A stretch of 64,000 nucleotides of DNA from Bacteroidetes Order II. bacterium (GCA_016788705.1 JAEUSQ010000017.1:1-64000); one strand, 5' to 3'; numbered from the stretch's first letter, positions 37,724 to 47,415 are shown. Made by a program: numbers and translations. The notes: generated by a model from the letters alone, not told the origin.

Positions 37724-38155
37724 TTAACTCAGGAGAGCAATATGCGTTGTCCCATCCTGCACTGCTTCTTTGGGCGCATCTCCCCACAAGCGTTCCAACC
37801 CAAAATAGGTCCGTTTTTCCTCATTAAAGACATGTACGACCACATCAACGTAATCGAGCAATATCCACTCCTGCTGTTTGTATCCTTCACTACGCCAAGG
37901 CCTTTCATCCAGTACTTCCCGTACTTCTTCACGGATACCATCGGCAATGGCCTTGATCTGGCGCGGTGAATCGCCTGTACAGACCACAAAATAATCCGCA
38001 ATGCCACTTACCTCACGAATGTCCATGACCACGACATCGGTTGCTTTTTTTCCGAAGGCCGCAAAAATCGCCTCTCGTGCAATATCTTTTGCCGGGGCTG
38101 CATTTTCCATTTTTTTACGCTCCGGTTGCCCGGATAAATCATTCAATGTTTCCAT
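37724..38155 (-). CDS. rsfS: Ribosomal silencing factor RsfS
   Basis: Encodes 143 aa. Signature segments are complete: DVVVMDIREVSGIADYFVVC (about 40-59), SPRQIKAIADGI and RSEGYKQQEWILLDYVDVVV, followed by FNEEKRTYFGLERLWGDA. RsfS binds uL14 on the 50S subunit and blocks subunit joining in starved cells. A start at codon 16 is also possible. Confidence 0.93.
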   Translation of the reverse strand: METLNDLSGQPERKKMENAAPAKDIAREAIFAAFGKKATDVVVMDIREVSGIADYFVVCTGDSPRQIKAIADGIREEVREVLDERPWRSEGYKQQEWILLDYVDVVVHVFNEEKRTYFGLERLWGDAPKEAVQDGTTHIALLS

Positions 38156-38258
38156 TCAGTTATCGTCAGTTCTAACTTCGTAAAAATTATGCCTGTGTAT
38201 GAATCGTTTCCATTCCCTTGTGGGGCAACTTATTTCAAGCATTGGATGCCTTATTCTT

Positions 38259-38726
38259 CTATTTCGGTTGGAAGGGTTTTAGGTTTCGGTAGTCGTCGCC
38301 AAGCACGACCGTTACATCTAAAAAGGCATCCGGCACCACTTCTTGCCGAATACGATTAGTGGGGACGCCCAATAAATAGGCAATGCGTTCGGCATGTTCC
38401 TTCACCCCAGACCGATCTATGACCACTGTATAGGCTTCGCCTTTTTTTTCTGCGTTCCCGCTTTCTACCACATCAAAACCATAGTTTTCCAGATAAGTCC
38501 GAACATTTGCAGCCACATCTTTTACTTGTGTAGCATTCCGTATTTCCAATTGAATACGTTGCCCCATCAGATTTAGCGGATTGGCAACACGTTCGGGGCT
38601 GGTACTGGGCGTGATTAGCCGTGAAAGCAATGCCCATATCAAGACGAGCATCAAAAGAATGGCCAATACCAGACCGATATTTAATTTTTGGTCTCGCCAA
38701 AACGACTGTAAAGCGGAAGGTTCCAT
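38259..38726 (-). CDS. LytR C-terminal-domain membrane protein
   Basis: Encodes 155 aa from ATG 38726 (an upstream TTG is less likely). One N-terminal transmembrane helix (about 18-38; LVLAILLMLVLIWALL) is followed by a LytR_C domain: IQLEIRNATQVKDVAANVRTY (the ARxxxxxLxxxGF-like pattern) and DVTVVLGDDY. LytR_C domains are often found in wall-linking proteins, but this one lacks the LCP catalytic part. It precedes rsfS in the same orientation, an arrangement common in this group of bacteria. Confidence 0.8.
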   Translation of the reverse strand: MEPSALQSFWRDQKLNIGLVLAILLMLVLIWALLSRLITPSTSPERVANPLNLMGQRIQLEIRNATQVKDVAANVRTYLENYGFDVVESGNAEKKGEAYTVVIDRSGVKEHAERIAYLLGVPTNRIRQEVVPDAFLDVTVVLGDDYRNLKPFQPK

Positions 38727-38862
38727 TCCCAAGTCAGAAAGGTGGCTGGTTAAGTAATGTTTCGAGTCAAATCAATTTCGGACGAGCCTGATGTCCGTGG
38801 GCGCATTTTTTGTCGGAAGATAGTTTATTTTGCAGGTCTATTGACAAGTTTAAAACAAAATA

Positions 38863-38889
38863 GGCGCAAGTTCCAGTTGTCCCTGCGCC
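38863..38889 (-). terminator. Weak hairpin terminator candidate
   Basis: GGCGCA pairs with TGCGCC, and on the minus strand the stem is followed by ATTTT. It lies just downstream of the outer-membrane-like gene that ends at 38913. Confidence 0.4.
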
Positions 38890-38912
38890 CACATAGAGAA
38901 TTACCAGTGTAA

Positions 38913-39464
38913 TCACCAATTTCCATCCCCTAAAGAACCTGTTCCAACGCGTAGTCCCACACGATTTCCAAAGGGCGGGGTGTATCCAAATCGCGAAGCA
39001 TCTTCATAGCCATATCCATAATAACCATAAGGTGCATACGGGTTTTGTTGAAAGGAGAGATTTAGCATTAGGTTTTTAGCGGGACGATACGACAAGGAGG
39101 CATTCCGTACAAAGACTTTAACATTGTCTTGCCCCATTAATTGCTGGGCGAGTGTGGTTTTTCCAAAAGGCGCGTGCAAGGCGCTTACATCCACATTCGC
39201 ATCTAATTTTTGCCCCAAATTCCAGTTCATACTGGCAGTGTACATACCAGTCGTTAACCCCAAGCCTCCATAAGCGCCCGTACTGAGTTCGTAGCTATGA
39301 GAAAGCCGAAACTTATCTGGCGCAAAGACTTTAGACAAAAGACCCTGCGAATTAAAAACGGAACTGGTGGGGCGTAACTTGGCGGTATCTTTGCGCAATT
39401 GCGCCTGAGCAGCACCTACAAAGGTACCCAAAAAAACCAGTAGCAGCAGAATTATTTTACGCAT
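38913..39464 (-). CDS. Small exported outer-membrane-like beta protein
   Basis: Encodes 183 aa from ATG 39464 with a clear signal peptide (IILLLLVFLGTFVGAAQAQ). Alternating hydrophobic strands (TTGMYTASMNWNLGQKLDAN, then NLMLNLSFQQNPY) and an aromatic/Gly-rich end (YGYYGYGYEDASRFGY) suggest a small beta-barrel or surface protein. No family is recognised. It follows the 341-aa gene after an 88-bp gap. Confidence 0.65.
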   Translation of the reverse strand: MRKIILLLLVFLGTFVGAAQAQLRKDTAKLRPTSSVFNSQGLLSKVFAPDKFRLSHSYELSTGAYGGLGLTTGMYTASMNWNLGQKLDANVDVSALHAPFGKTTLAQQLMGQDNVKVFVRNASLSYRPAKNLMLNLSFQQNPYAPYGYYGYGYEDASRFGYTPPFGNRVGLRVGTGSLGDGNW

Positions 39465-39552
39465 AGCCCAAAGGTCTGAATGAATATGAACGGAATGGAT
39501 TAAAGTATATATTAACCCTCTTAATCGCCCAAACAGCAAATGGTTCCCGATT

Positions 39553-40578
39553 TTACCGATTGTTGGTGCGGGCCGCTGGTTTTTTGCTGTTCTGGTTTTG
39601 AACATTAGAAGGTTTGTTTTTGGGATTAGAGAGGGTGTTTCCGGAAGACGAACGTGTGCTTTTTGGGGTCTGTGGCTTTTTTCGTTCATTCATCTGTGTT
39701 TTGGTAGAGGAAGTGCTTCTGGGCCTCGTCCGGTTTGTATTTCGTGGAGTAGCTTTCGTATTGATTTTGAGTTCATTTGCCAATTGCGCCATTCGCTCCG
39801 CCCAGAGGCTAAGGTCAAAGCGTTGGGGGGCATCATGGGCTTCGCTCAAACCTGCATCCACCGATGCACGAAAAGCAGGAACCAGCCAATAGCCCTTCCG
39901 CACACTTGCAGCTATATAGACCAGTGCCAAACGATCATATTGTGCCAAGGTAAACCCTTCTTCTGGCGCAAGGGCATCCAAGCCTGTTTCATCGCGCATC
40001 CGAGGTTGTATCAAAGAGACACTTAAAAAAAGCCCCACGCGATCTTCTTTTTCCTTTTCATATTGGGTCGTGGCCAGTGGTATATCAAAGGTCGCTTTTG
40101 TGGCTGATGCCCCTACTCGGTTAATGATAACATGTGCAAGAGTCGGATAAAATCCAAAATCATTGTAAGACCATCCGGCTTCATTCATATCCACAGGAAA
40201 AGAACTGTCTTTCTCTAAAGTAGGCGTGCCTGTATCGTGGATAACAAAATAGCGTGCTGGGATTTTTTGGTCGTTTTGCGAAACCTTTGCAAAGACAGAG
40301 CCGCCCAGATCTGCTTCATCCATTTTCTGCTTGGCGAGATAAGCCCGCAATTCACGCGCAGTAAGCCCAACCCGTTTTCCGACAAGATTTTCCAGTGGAT
40401 CGGGCAAGGCAATGCGGGTGGGTCCGAGCAAGCCATATTTGCCCACAGGACGCAAGAGACACCGGGCTTGTTCCGTAGGTGTTCCCGGCTTACATGGAAC
40501 GTTTGGAGATGACTGCTGTGCAAAGGCCCATAGTGGCAAGAAAAGGGCCAGCAGCACCGAATGGTGGTAGGTTTTCAT
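39553..40578 (-). CDS. Secreted protein with basic low-complexity tail, unknown
   Basis: Encodes 341 aa. The signal peptide is clear (VLLALFLPLWAFAQ). Residues about 25-265 form a folded domain with no family I recognise; KVGLTARELRAYLAKQKMDE-like helices are followed by a VIHDTGTP segment that resembles an amidase-like core only loosely. The last 70 residues are Asn/Lys/Arg/Ser-rich and disordered. It is co-oriented with the next exported gene. Confidence 0.55.
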   Translation of the reverse strand: MKTYHHSVLLALFLPLWAFAQQSSPNVPCKPGTPTEQARCLLRPVGKYGLLGPTRIALPDPLENLVGKRVGLTARELRAYLAKQKMDEADLGGSVFAKVSQNDQKIPARYFVIHDTGTPTLEKDSSFPVDMNEAGWSYNDFGFYPTLAHVIINRVGASATKATFDIPLATTQYEKEKEDRVGLFLSVSLIQPRMRDETGLDALAPEEGFTLAQYDRLALVYIAASVRKGYWLVPAFRASVDAGLSEAHDAPQRFDLSLWAERMAQLANELKINTKATPRNTNRTRPRSTSSTKTQMNERKKPQTPKSTRSSSGNTLSNPKNKPSNVQNQNSKKPAARTNNR

Positions 40579-40822
40579 GGTGATGCAGGTTTAAGTAGAA
40601 CAAGAAAAAATGAATTTGCATAATAGTAAAAAATACATTCCTCCCCTTCATAAACCATCCTGTTTTTATTAAAGAGATGGTAAGAATATTGTATGAGCAA
40701 AACCTTTTCACCCAATATTTTCTGGATACTTCATGGCATGTTCAGAAACAACCAGAGAAGCGGATACGTTTAACAAGACATCTTAGGCCAATGCAGCGGC
40801 CCTGTCATCAACCCCTTCTTGT

Positions 40823-43102
40823 ATGCTACATCGTTTTTTGGGTTTTGTTATCCTCCTATTCCTTTGTTCCTTGGCGCCAACATACGCCCAAAATGCTTCT
40901 CTAAGCGGATATGTGCGAGACGCCTCATCGGGCGAAACATTGATTCAAGCTACCGTTCTGATACAAGGCACAACCACTGGCACGGTTACCAATACCAGTG
41001 GATACTATACCCTTAGCCGACTCAAAGCAGGCACTTATACCGTTTCCTGCTCCTATATAGGTTACAAAACGAACCGCTTTTCTGTGATTTTATCTGAAGG
41101 GCAAGCCCTTACTTTAGACATTCGTCTAGAACCGGAAGATACCTCGGTGGAAGTAACCGTAACCTCAGACCGCGAAGAGGCGGAACAACGCAATGTGGGA
41201 GTTACCCAAATGTCGGTCTCTACGATCACCCGTTTGCCATCGGTTTTGCAGGCAGATGTTTTCCGGTCTTTGCAATTATTACCGGGGATTAAGAGTTCTT
41301 CGGATTTCTCCAGCGGTTTGTACATTCGGGGTGGCAGTCCCGATCAAACCTTGATTATGTTAGACCGAACAACGGTCTATAACCCCACCCATATCTTCGG
41401 GTTTTTCTCCACCTTCAACCCCGACGCCATTAAGGATGTAAAACTCTACAAAGGCGGCTATCCGGCAGAGTATGGCGGGCGTCTGGGCTCGGTGGTGGAT
41501 ATCTACAATAAAGAGGGGAACCGCAAGCAGGTGCAAGGCGTCGCGAGTTTGGGTTTATTATCCTCCCGCATTGCGTTAGAGGGGCCCCTTCAACAAGAGA
41601 AGAGCAGTTGGATGCTGGCTGCGCGGCGCTCTACAACCGAGCCTGTTTTGGCCGTCTTGCGCAACCTGAAAGATGAAGACGGCAAGCCACGGTTCCAAGG
41701 CATTCCGGACAATTTTTATTTCTACGACTTTAATGGGAAGTTTACCTATGACTCTACACCCAAAGACAAGGTGAGCTTAGGTTTTTATGCCGGACAAGAT
41801 AATGTGAGCATTCCGGTTGGCGAGCAAACGGCGTTTAGGGTACGGTACGGGAACGTAACGGGCAATACGAATTGGACGCATATTTTCTCCCCCCAACTTT
41901 TTTCCAACTTTACGTTTACTGGATCCCGCTACTTTAGTAGTCCGAGTGGAAAAATTGCCTCCACCGAATTCAAACGCCGGAATGAGGTGACGGAATGGTC
42001 TGCCAAAGGAGATTTTGAATATATTCCTAATCCGGCACATCAAGTGCAAGTGGGGTTTTGGGCCGGGCGTATGACCATTTTCCTGCAAGACTCGTTTAAT
42101 GAGATCACAAATGAGGTGCTAGACATCCAAACGCCTTATGTATCGGGCTACGCACAAGAAACATGGCGTCCTAATATCCAGTGGTCTTTAAAGGCTGGAC
42201 TACGGGCCAATTATTTTGGCGATGGGAATTATTTACGCCTCGAACCACGCCTTTCTGCCGATTTTACATATAGCGAATGGCTTCGCATCCAAGCCGCCTA
42301 TGGACGTTATTACCAATTTTTATCGCTTATCACCAACGAAGCCTTCTCTGGGTTTGATGTTTGGGTAACGGCAGACGACGGCGTTAAGCCTGCATGGGGC
42401 GACCAGTTTTTATTGGGAATTAAAACCAAACCTTTCAAGGGATGGAATTTGGATGTAGAAGGGTATTATCGCAATATGAACGACCTCTTCGACTTAGACC
42501 CCTTTTTGAGTGACACCGCCGGATTGCCCTATAACAAACTCTTCCGATTTGGACAAGGATATGCGTGGGGAACCGAGTTCTTCTTGGAAAAATATGCGGG
42601 TCGGTTGAATGGTTTTGTAGGCTATACCTTTGGACGAACTTGGCGAAAGTTTCCCAATATCAACAATGGCGCGTATTACCCACCCAAGTACGACCGAACA
42701 CACGACCTAAATGTGACCGCCAACTACGACTTGTCTTCCAAATGGACGGCAACGGCTGTTTTTTCTTATGCCACTGGTCAAGCCTATACCGAGCCTTTGG
42801 GACGAACCTATATCAATAGCCCATTTGGGGAAGGCTCTGCCAATATCGGCGGGGATGTGCTGACGGTAGGTAAACTCAATGCAAGCCGTTTACCTGCCTA
42901 CCATCGTCTGGATGTGGGTTTTACCCGTAAAGGCAACGTAGGTAGCTGGGGGAAATCGGAGTTACAGCTACAATTGATCAATGCATATTCGCACCGAAAC
43001 ATCTGGTTTTATCAATATGACTTCGAGGCGAACCCAGTCAAGCGTATAGACACCCTTCAACTACCGATCCTTCCTAATATAGCCTACACCATCCGGTTCT
43101 AA
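40823..43102 (+). CDS. TonB-dependent receptor with carboxypeptidase-like plug extension
   Basis: Encodes 759 aa. Signal peptide ends TYAQ. The N-terminal CarboxypepD_reg-like domain (about 25-110; LSGYVRDASSGETLIQATVL) precedes the plug (about 120-230; SGLYIRGGSPDQTLIMLDRT) and a barrel of about 500 residues ending in a final Phe (IAYTIRF), the usual outer-membrane signal. It probably imports a peptide, siderophore or other ligand using TonB energy. The DUF4249 lipoprotein gene follows 13 bp later. A similar pair lies on the other strand at 57-60 kb, and the two receptors share sequence along their length. Confidence 0.93.
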   Translation: MLHRFLGFVILLFLCSLAPTYAQNASLSGYVRDASSGETLIQATVLIQGTTTGTVTNTSGYYTLSRLKAGTYTVSCSYIGYKTNRFSVILSEGQALTLDIRLEPEDTSVEVTVTSDREEAEQRNVGVTQMSVSTITRLPSVLQADVFRSLQLLPGIKSSSDFSSGLYIRGGSPDQTLIMLDRTTVYNPTHIFGFFSTFNPDAIKDVKLYKGGYPAEYGGRLGSVVDIYNKEGNRKQVQGVASLGLLSSRIALEGPLQQEKSSWMLAARRSTTEPVLAVLRNLKDEDGKPRFQGIPDNFYFYDFNGKFTYDSTPKDKVSLGFYAGQDNVSIPVGEQTAFRVRYGNVTGNTNWTHIFSPQLFSNFTFTGSRYFSSPSGKIASTEFKRRNEVTEWSAKGDFEYIPNPAHQVQVGFWAGRMTIFLQDSFNEITNEVLDIQTPYVSGYAQETWRPNIQWSLKAGLRANYFGDGNYLRLEPRLSADFTYSEWLRIQAAYGRYYQFLSLITNEAFSGFDVWVTADDGVKPAWGDQFLLGIKTKPFKGWNLDVEGYYRNMNDLFDLDPFLSDTAGLPYNKLFRFGQGYAWGTEFFLEKYAGRLNGFVGYTFGRTWRKFPNINNGAYYPPKYDRTHDLNVTANYDLSSKWTATAVFSYATGQAYTEPLGRTYINSPFGEGSANIGGDVLTVGKLNASRLPAYHRLDVGFTRKGNVGSWGKSELQLQLINAYSHRNIWFYQYDFEANPVKRIDTLQLPILPNIAYTIRF

Positions 43103-43115
43103 ATCATTTTTTCTT

Positions 43116-44015
43116 ATGAATACCTTTTTTCGTCCAGTAAAAATCATATCTCTCCTCTTGCTCATCGGTTTGGTGAACGGATGCGACACCTACCAGCAAG
43201 ACGCCTATAAAAAACAATATGTGGTACAGGGGTATCTCATCGCGCTTGAGCCGTTGAGTCCTATCTCGGTCTCTGCTACCGTACCGCTCAATGAAGTATA
43301 TAGTTTAGAAGCGACAGCGGTAAAAAATGCAACAGTGGAGGTGCAGCTATTAAATACACAGGGCCAGCCGGAAAAAACGTTTATTTATGTGGCCGATCCA
43401 GACTCGGTGAGTATGTTCAAGCCTTTAGATACCACATCCTTGGTAATGCCCAATCGCACCTATTCACTACGTATTACCTTTCCAGACCACCCTGAAGTGA
43501 TCAGTGCAAAAACTTTGGTTCCTGATACCATGCGTGTAATCCGAACCAATGGAGACACGTTTAAGTATCAGCAGCAGCCCCAATTTGAGCAACTGATTAG
43601 TCCCAGCTTAAACCCCAATCGTCAGGCATATTTTATCTTCTCGGTAGAGGGTCTAACCCCCTCTACGGCCAATCTGGTACCTTTCTGGGATCCGGAGAAT
43701 GGTTTTGGCGGAGACCGCAAGCCCCCTAAGGTGTATGCTTCGCCCATTTTGAATGAAGCCAACTACCGCACGCCCGAAGGCAATCTACTGGTACAACTGC
43801 CTTGGTTAACGGTGGTGTATTTTGGGAGAAACCGCGTTACAACCACCGTATTAGACGATGCGACCTACAACTTCTTCCGCACACAATCGGTTCAATTAGG
43901 CGGTTCCACCCTCTCACCCGGCGAAATTCCAAATGCCGTCACCAATGTTGTGGGTGGAACAGGTGTTTTTGGCAGTTTGGCACAGGCTACTTCACTGATG
44001 ACCGTCACACGATAA
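43116..44015 (+). CDS. DUF4249-family lipoprotein
   Basis: Encodes 299 aa with lipobox VNGC (Cys 23). The DUF4249 pattern is clear: QYVVQGYLIALEPLSPISVS at the start of the mature part, LVMPNRTYSLRITFP in the middle, and a C-terminal VTNVVGGTGVFGSLAQA. DUF4249 proteins pair with TonB receptors in Bacteroidota and probably act as surface-exposed partners of the receptor. Its stop overlaps, on the other strand, the end of a decayed frame. Confidence 0.88.
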   Translation: MNTFFRPVKIISLLLLIGLVNGCDTYQQDAYKKQYVVQGYLIALEPLSPISVSATVPLNEVYSLEATAVKNATVEVQLLNTQGQPEKTFIYVADPDSVSMFKPLDTTSLVMPNRTYSLRITFPDHPEVISAKTLVPDTMRVIRTNGDTFKYQQQPQFEQLISPSLNPNRQAYFIFSVEGLTPSTANLVPFWDPENGFGGDRKPPKVYASPILNEANYRTPEGNLLVQLPWLTVVYFGRNRVTTTVLDDATYNFFRTQSVQLGGSTLSPGEIPNAVTNVVGGTGVFGSLAQATSLMTVTR

Positions 44016-44376
44016 CGGGTTCTTGCAAGGGTTGGATAGAAGTGCCGGGAATGGTGTAAATACGCGCCGTTCCCTTATTTTTTGCCTGAAAGTTGATACC
44101 CCACGTCTGGAGTAAGCCGGCCACTCCATGCCAATCCAAGCCCAAATGGGTACTCCAAGCCGTTCTTTGGTCTCGAAAAACAGCAATTGACTAGCCAGAC
44201 AACAACTGGCGCATGTATCTACTCCAAGAAACAGCCGGCAACTCGTCCAACGAGTCGCGATAGACCAATGTTTTTAAAAGGAACTTTATCAGACCAATCA
44301 CCCCAATTTCGATGGGGACTGACAGAAGCGCCACGCCACTTGGCGCGACATGCAAAAGTACAATTGCGGAGGGCAT
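44005..44376 (-). pseudogene. Decayed gene fragment with an in-frame TAG
   Basis: The frame reads LDELPAVSWSRYMRQLLSG, then TAG at 44191-44193, then continues in the same frame as SIAVFRDQRTAWSTHLGLDW... through GINFQAKNKGTARIYTIP to a TGA at 44005. The part after the TAG has normal coding composition (Trp, Gly and aromatic residues spaced as in a beta-rich protein). A CAG to TAG change would explain the break. Upstream of about 44300 no frame looks coding, so the 5' part is lost or shifted. No family is recognised. The rest of the region to 44520 shows nothing else. Confidence 0.35.
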
Positions 44377-44520
44377 TTTCCAGATTGCCCGTGTGCCCTA
44401 AAGTTTCGAGACAACAAACCCACGAAGCCTGTCCTAGCGACTCCGATGACCCAAGTTCCGAAAGCGCAAGGTGCGGTACGTCAGCGAATGATCAACAGCC
44501 ATCTTGTTTCAGCAACAGTT

Positions 44521-45672
44521 TCAAAACAGGGCTGGGCGGGGCAACTCGAACCAGAATACCGAGCCGCCGCCCTCGCGTGGCAGATATCCAATCTTCCCGC
44601 CCCAATGTTCTACGGTTATCTTACAGAAATACAGCCCTAAACCCAACTTTCCACGACGTTCTTTGCCTTGCTGGAATTTTTGAAAGACCACCTCTACCAA
44701 ATCCGGACGAATACCCGGCCCTTCATCTTCTATCTGAACGCGAATGTTTTTTCCCACGTCGGTCATGCGTACCAGAACTGTTCCGCCTTCACTACTATGC
44801 CACAAGGCATTTCCAATTAGGTTAAACATTACCCGTTCCAACCGCAATTTATCTGCATTTACCTTCCAGTTGATTTCTTGGTCTGTTTCAGGATCCAACA
44901 GTAAGTTTACTTTGTTAAGTAGGGCTGTGGATAAAACAGACTTAATAACATCCAACGTGATAACCAGCATATCTGGCGCTTCATTGGGCGTCGGTGCAGC
45001 AAAATCTCCGGAATCCAGTTCCGCAGAAAATGAGTCTAAAATCTCCAACACCAATTTATCAAGACGTGCCGCTTGTCTCTGACAGATTTCAATAAACTCG
45101 CGGCCATTTGCACTCAGACTTTCTTTCCCCAACAGATCCAGATAACCTTTTAGGCCCGCAAGAGGCCCAGACATATCATGTACGATGGTATGTAATAATA
45201 CATCTTTCTGCTCCATTTCATCGCGCACCCGACGATATTCCAGCGTGTGTTCGCGTGCTTTTTGGAGCAACATTTGGCGTTCGGCAAAGGTACTCCCCAT
45301 AGACCTCAACAGTAGGATACGTCGGTTTTGTACAAATAGGGCCGTTGCTTCCAAAAAATAGTCGTCGTCTTGCCCATCTGTTTCTTCCCAAACGCCAGAT
45401 TGCAGTTGTTGGTGGGTATGGGTTTGCCACAGCCGCTCCGCATCAATCAGGAAGTTGTCCAAAACCGGAGAAAGTTGTCCGAGCTGGTGATTCTGCAAAT
45501 ATTGTTCGAAGTTGGGGTACAACCGAGGAAACCATTCAGGGACCTCGCTTACAACCACAAAATTTCCCAACTTTCTTCGTTCAAAAACTACCGTATCCAT
45601 CGCTTTTAGCAAGGCTGGCAGCAAGGTTTGGTCTATCGGGGGTGCTTTATGGGCAGTTATTTCTTGTTTCAT
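44521..45672 (-). CDS. Cytosolic sensor histidine kinase
   Basis: Encodes 383 aa from ATG 45672. No membrane helix or signal. About 130 N-terminal residues form an uncharacterised sensor region, then a coiled linker (MLLQKAREHTLEYRRVRDEM). The HisKA box has phospho-acceptor His 165 (HDMSGPLAGLKGYLDLL). The HATPase has an N-box (NLIGNALWHSS), G1 (IEDEGPGIRPD) and a terminal GKLGLGLYFC. It is the last gene of an operon with a Ras-like GTPase and a PAS/cyclase-like protein. No receiver domain is encoded nearby. Confidence 0.88.
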   Translation of the reverse strand: MKQEITAHKAPPIDQTLLPALLKAMDTVVFERRKLGNFVVVSEVPEWFPRLYPNFEQYLQNHQLGQLSPVLDNFLIDAERLWQTHTHQQLQSGVWEETDGQDDDYFLEATALFVQNRRILLLRSMGSTFAERQMLLQKAREHTLEYRRVRDEMEQKDVLLHTIVHDMSGPLAGLKGYLDLLGKESLSANGREFIEICQRQAARLDKLVLEILDSFSAELDSGDFAAPTPNEAPDMLVITLDVIKSVLSTALLNKVNLLLDPETDQEINWKVNADKLRLERVMFNLIGNALWHSSEGGTVLVRMTDVGKNIRVQIEDEGPGIRPDLVEVVFQKFQQGKERRGKLGLGLYFCKITVEHWGGKIGYLPREGGGSVFWFELPRPALF

Positions 45673-45750
45673 GGCGGATAGTGATTTGGAACTGGTTGCG
45701 TGAAGGCACACGTAACAGGATAGCACTGAAAAATAAGCCCACAAGAGGGA

Positions 45751-46674
45751 TTAATGTACTAAGAATTCGCTTAAAATTTGACCTGGTTTGGCTTTTGAAG
45801 TTAATTCACGTGCTTTGTCTATTGCTTCCCCCAGAATCATAAGTCGGTTTTGGCCATAAATGGATACATTGGCAATCCATGCGCCCCCTCGTGAGATTCC
45901 ACCACGCAAAAATATGACGGGGCGTAGGCCACTTTTTGCATCAAAATAGGTAGGGGCCAAGGGCATCAAAGCGAGCAGTTTTTCGGTAAGTTCCCCCGTC
46001 ACTTCTTGCAAGTCTTTATCGGTAGGAATGATCCCTAATACGGCCTGAAATCCGGCAGCAGCAACAAAAACAGGCCATGCCAAGGCTTCGCCGAGGAGTT
46101 TCTCGATCTGTTGAAGCAACACCCCTATGCCTCCCAAAGCCACTTGTATGGTTTGTGGATCTTTTACCGCAGTATCAACATCGAACACCACCTCTAATAC
46201 CACCACTTGCGCTTGGGCACCCTCTCGGTAGCGATGAATCAACTCCTGTTGTAGGGCACTGGCCATCCGTCCATGACCATTTATTCGGAGTTTTCCAAGA
46301 TTTTGCTTGATCAACTGGAGTTCATTTGCCTGTTGAAACAATTGTTGCTTCTCGATGTGTTGCAGGGTGACATCCACAAACACTACCCAATCTCCATCTG
46401 GCTCATGAAAAAAGTGTGCATCTGCAATGCGACCATTATTCATGTGTACATCTGAAATCAGAAAAGACTCCCCATTCAGCGGCAACAATCCCACCAAGAG
46501 GGGCACCATCTCAAGAATGGTGTTTGGCAAAGGTTCAGGGATACCCAGGTTGAACCAATCTCCGCCAACCAAAACGATATTTCCGGCAGGATCGGCCTGA
46601 ACAAACGCTGGTCGGAACCGTTCGATGGAAATGGATTCCAGATAAGTTTTAACGGAGACAGGCAATAGGTTCAT
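45751..46674 (-). CDS. PAS plus degenerate class III cyclase-like protein
   Basis: Encodes 307 aa. Residues about 15-105 look like a PAS domain. A coil linker of about 25 residues (LFQQANELQLIKQNLGKLR) follows. The C-terminal 180 residues resemble a class III nucleotidyl cyclase: GISRGGAWIANVSIYGQNRL, then LGEAIDKARELTSKAKPGQIL, matching the late cyclase segment. The metal-binding Asp pair and substrate Lys/Asp of active enzymes are not evident by eye, so it may be a pseudoenzyme or regulator. Its ATG overlaps the GTPase stop (ATGA). Confidence 0.65.
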   Translation of the reverse strand: MNLLPVSVKTYLESISIERFRPAFVQADPAGNIVLVGGDWFNLGIPEPLPNTILEMVPLLVGLLPLNGESFLISDVHMNNGRIADAHFFHEPDGDWVVFVDVTLQHIEKQQLFQQANELQLIKQNLGKLRINGHGRMASALQQELIHRYREGAQAQVVVLEVVFDVDTAVKDPQTIQVALGGIGVLLQQIEKLLGEALAWPVFVAAAGFQAVLGIIPTDKDLQEVTGELTEKLLALMPLAPTYFDAKSGLRPVIFLRGGISRGGAWIANVSIYGQNRLMILGEAIDKARELTSKAKPGQILSEFLVH

Positions 46675-47174
46675 GAGGTCTCTTGGAGCATGCGTTCGGT
46701 CAATAGTTCAAAGATCTCGACCACTGCTTCGCCAGTGAGCGCACTGGTTTTTTTGATTAACCACCCCTGAGACAAAAGGCCTTCTATCTGTTCTTCGGAA
46801 AGTTGCCACTCGCCCGCAAGGTCGGCTTTATTAAGGACCAAAATAAAAGGGACCGGACCAAACGTTGCTTCGGTATTTCGTTGCAAGGCAAGGGCACGGT
46901 CTAATGTAATCTTTCGTGTACCATCCACAACCAAAATATATCCAGACATCCCCCTTAGATAAGAGAGACGCAATTTTTGGAATTCGTCTTCCCCATGTAA
47001 GTCCCAGAGCATCAGATTGACCTCGGTTTCATTCAGTTTCACAAGACGCTTATCCACTTTTACCCCAACCGTTGTCAAGTATTCTTCCGAGAAGATGCTG
47101 TTCACAAACCTCTTAACAAGACTGGTTTTACCGACGGCAAATGAACCGAGCATGCAAACCTTTTTTTGGATCAT
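46671..47174 (-). CDS. Ras/Rab-like small GTPase
   Basis: Encodes 167 aa from ATG 47174, which starts the P-loop domain directly; a 32-residue extension is not conserved-looking. Motifs: GSFAVGKTS at 10-18, a switch I Thr (YLTTVGV), DLHGED at 58-63 and NKAD at 115-118, then a TSALTGE segment. The usual Gln after DxxG is Glu here, so intrinsic hydrolysis may be slow or depend on a partner. Bacterial relatives include MglA/Rup-type GTPases in polarity and signalling. It begins a translationally coupled operon with the cyclase-like protein and kinase. Confidence 0.88.
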   Translation of the reverse strand: MIQKKVCMLGSFAVGKTSLVKRFVNSIFSEEYLTTVGVKVDKRLVKLNETEVNLMLWDLHGEDEFQKLRLSYLRGMSGYILVVDGTRKITLDRALALQRNTEATFGPVPFILVLNKADLAGEWQLSEEQIEGLLSQGWLIKKTSALTGEAVVEIFELLTERMLQETS

Positions 47175-47415
47175 ATTACTTTTCGAGCTAAAGATGAATG
47201 GGTAATTCAATACCCCCATATAAGCCGTTGCAAGAAAGACCTGCTCCGCTTTATGGGAATATAGGGGCATGTAAGATGGTTTGCAAATCCGAAACGCACC
47301 TTAGAAGACCCTGTTAATGCAAGAAAGTTCACGCGCCCTTGATTGGAAATTTGGAAGCATGACCCTAACTTTTCATTTTTAACCTAAGCTTGTTTCATTT
47401 CAACGATTTAACCTT

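Noticed and set aside
44187-44825. 212-codon plus-strand frame opposite the histidine kinase end
   Set aside because: Antisense of the kinase HATPase region and of a decayed fragment; no independent evidence.
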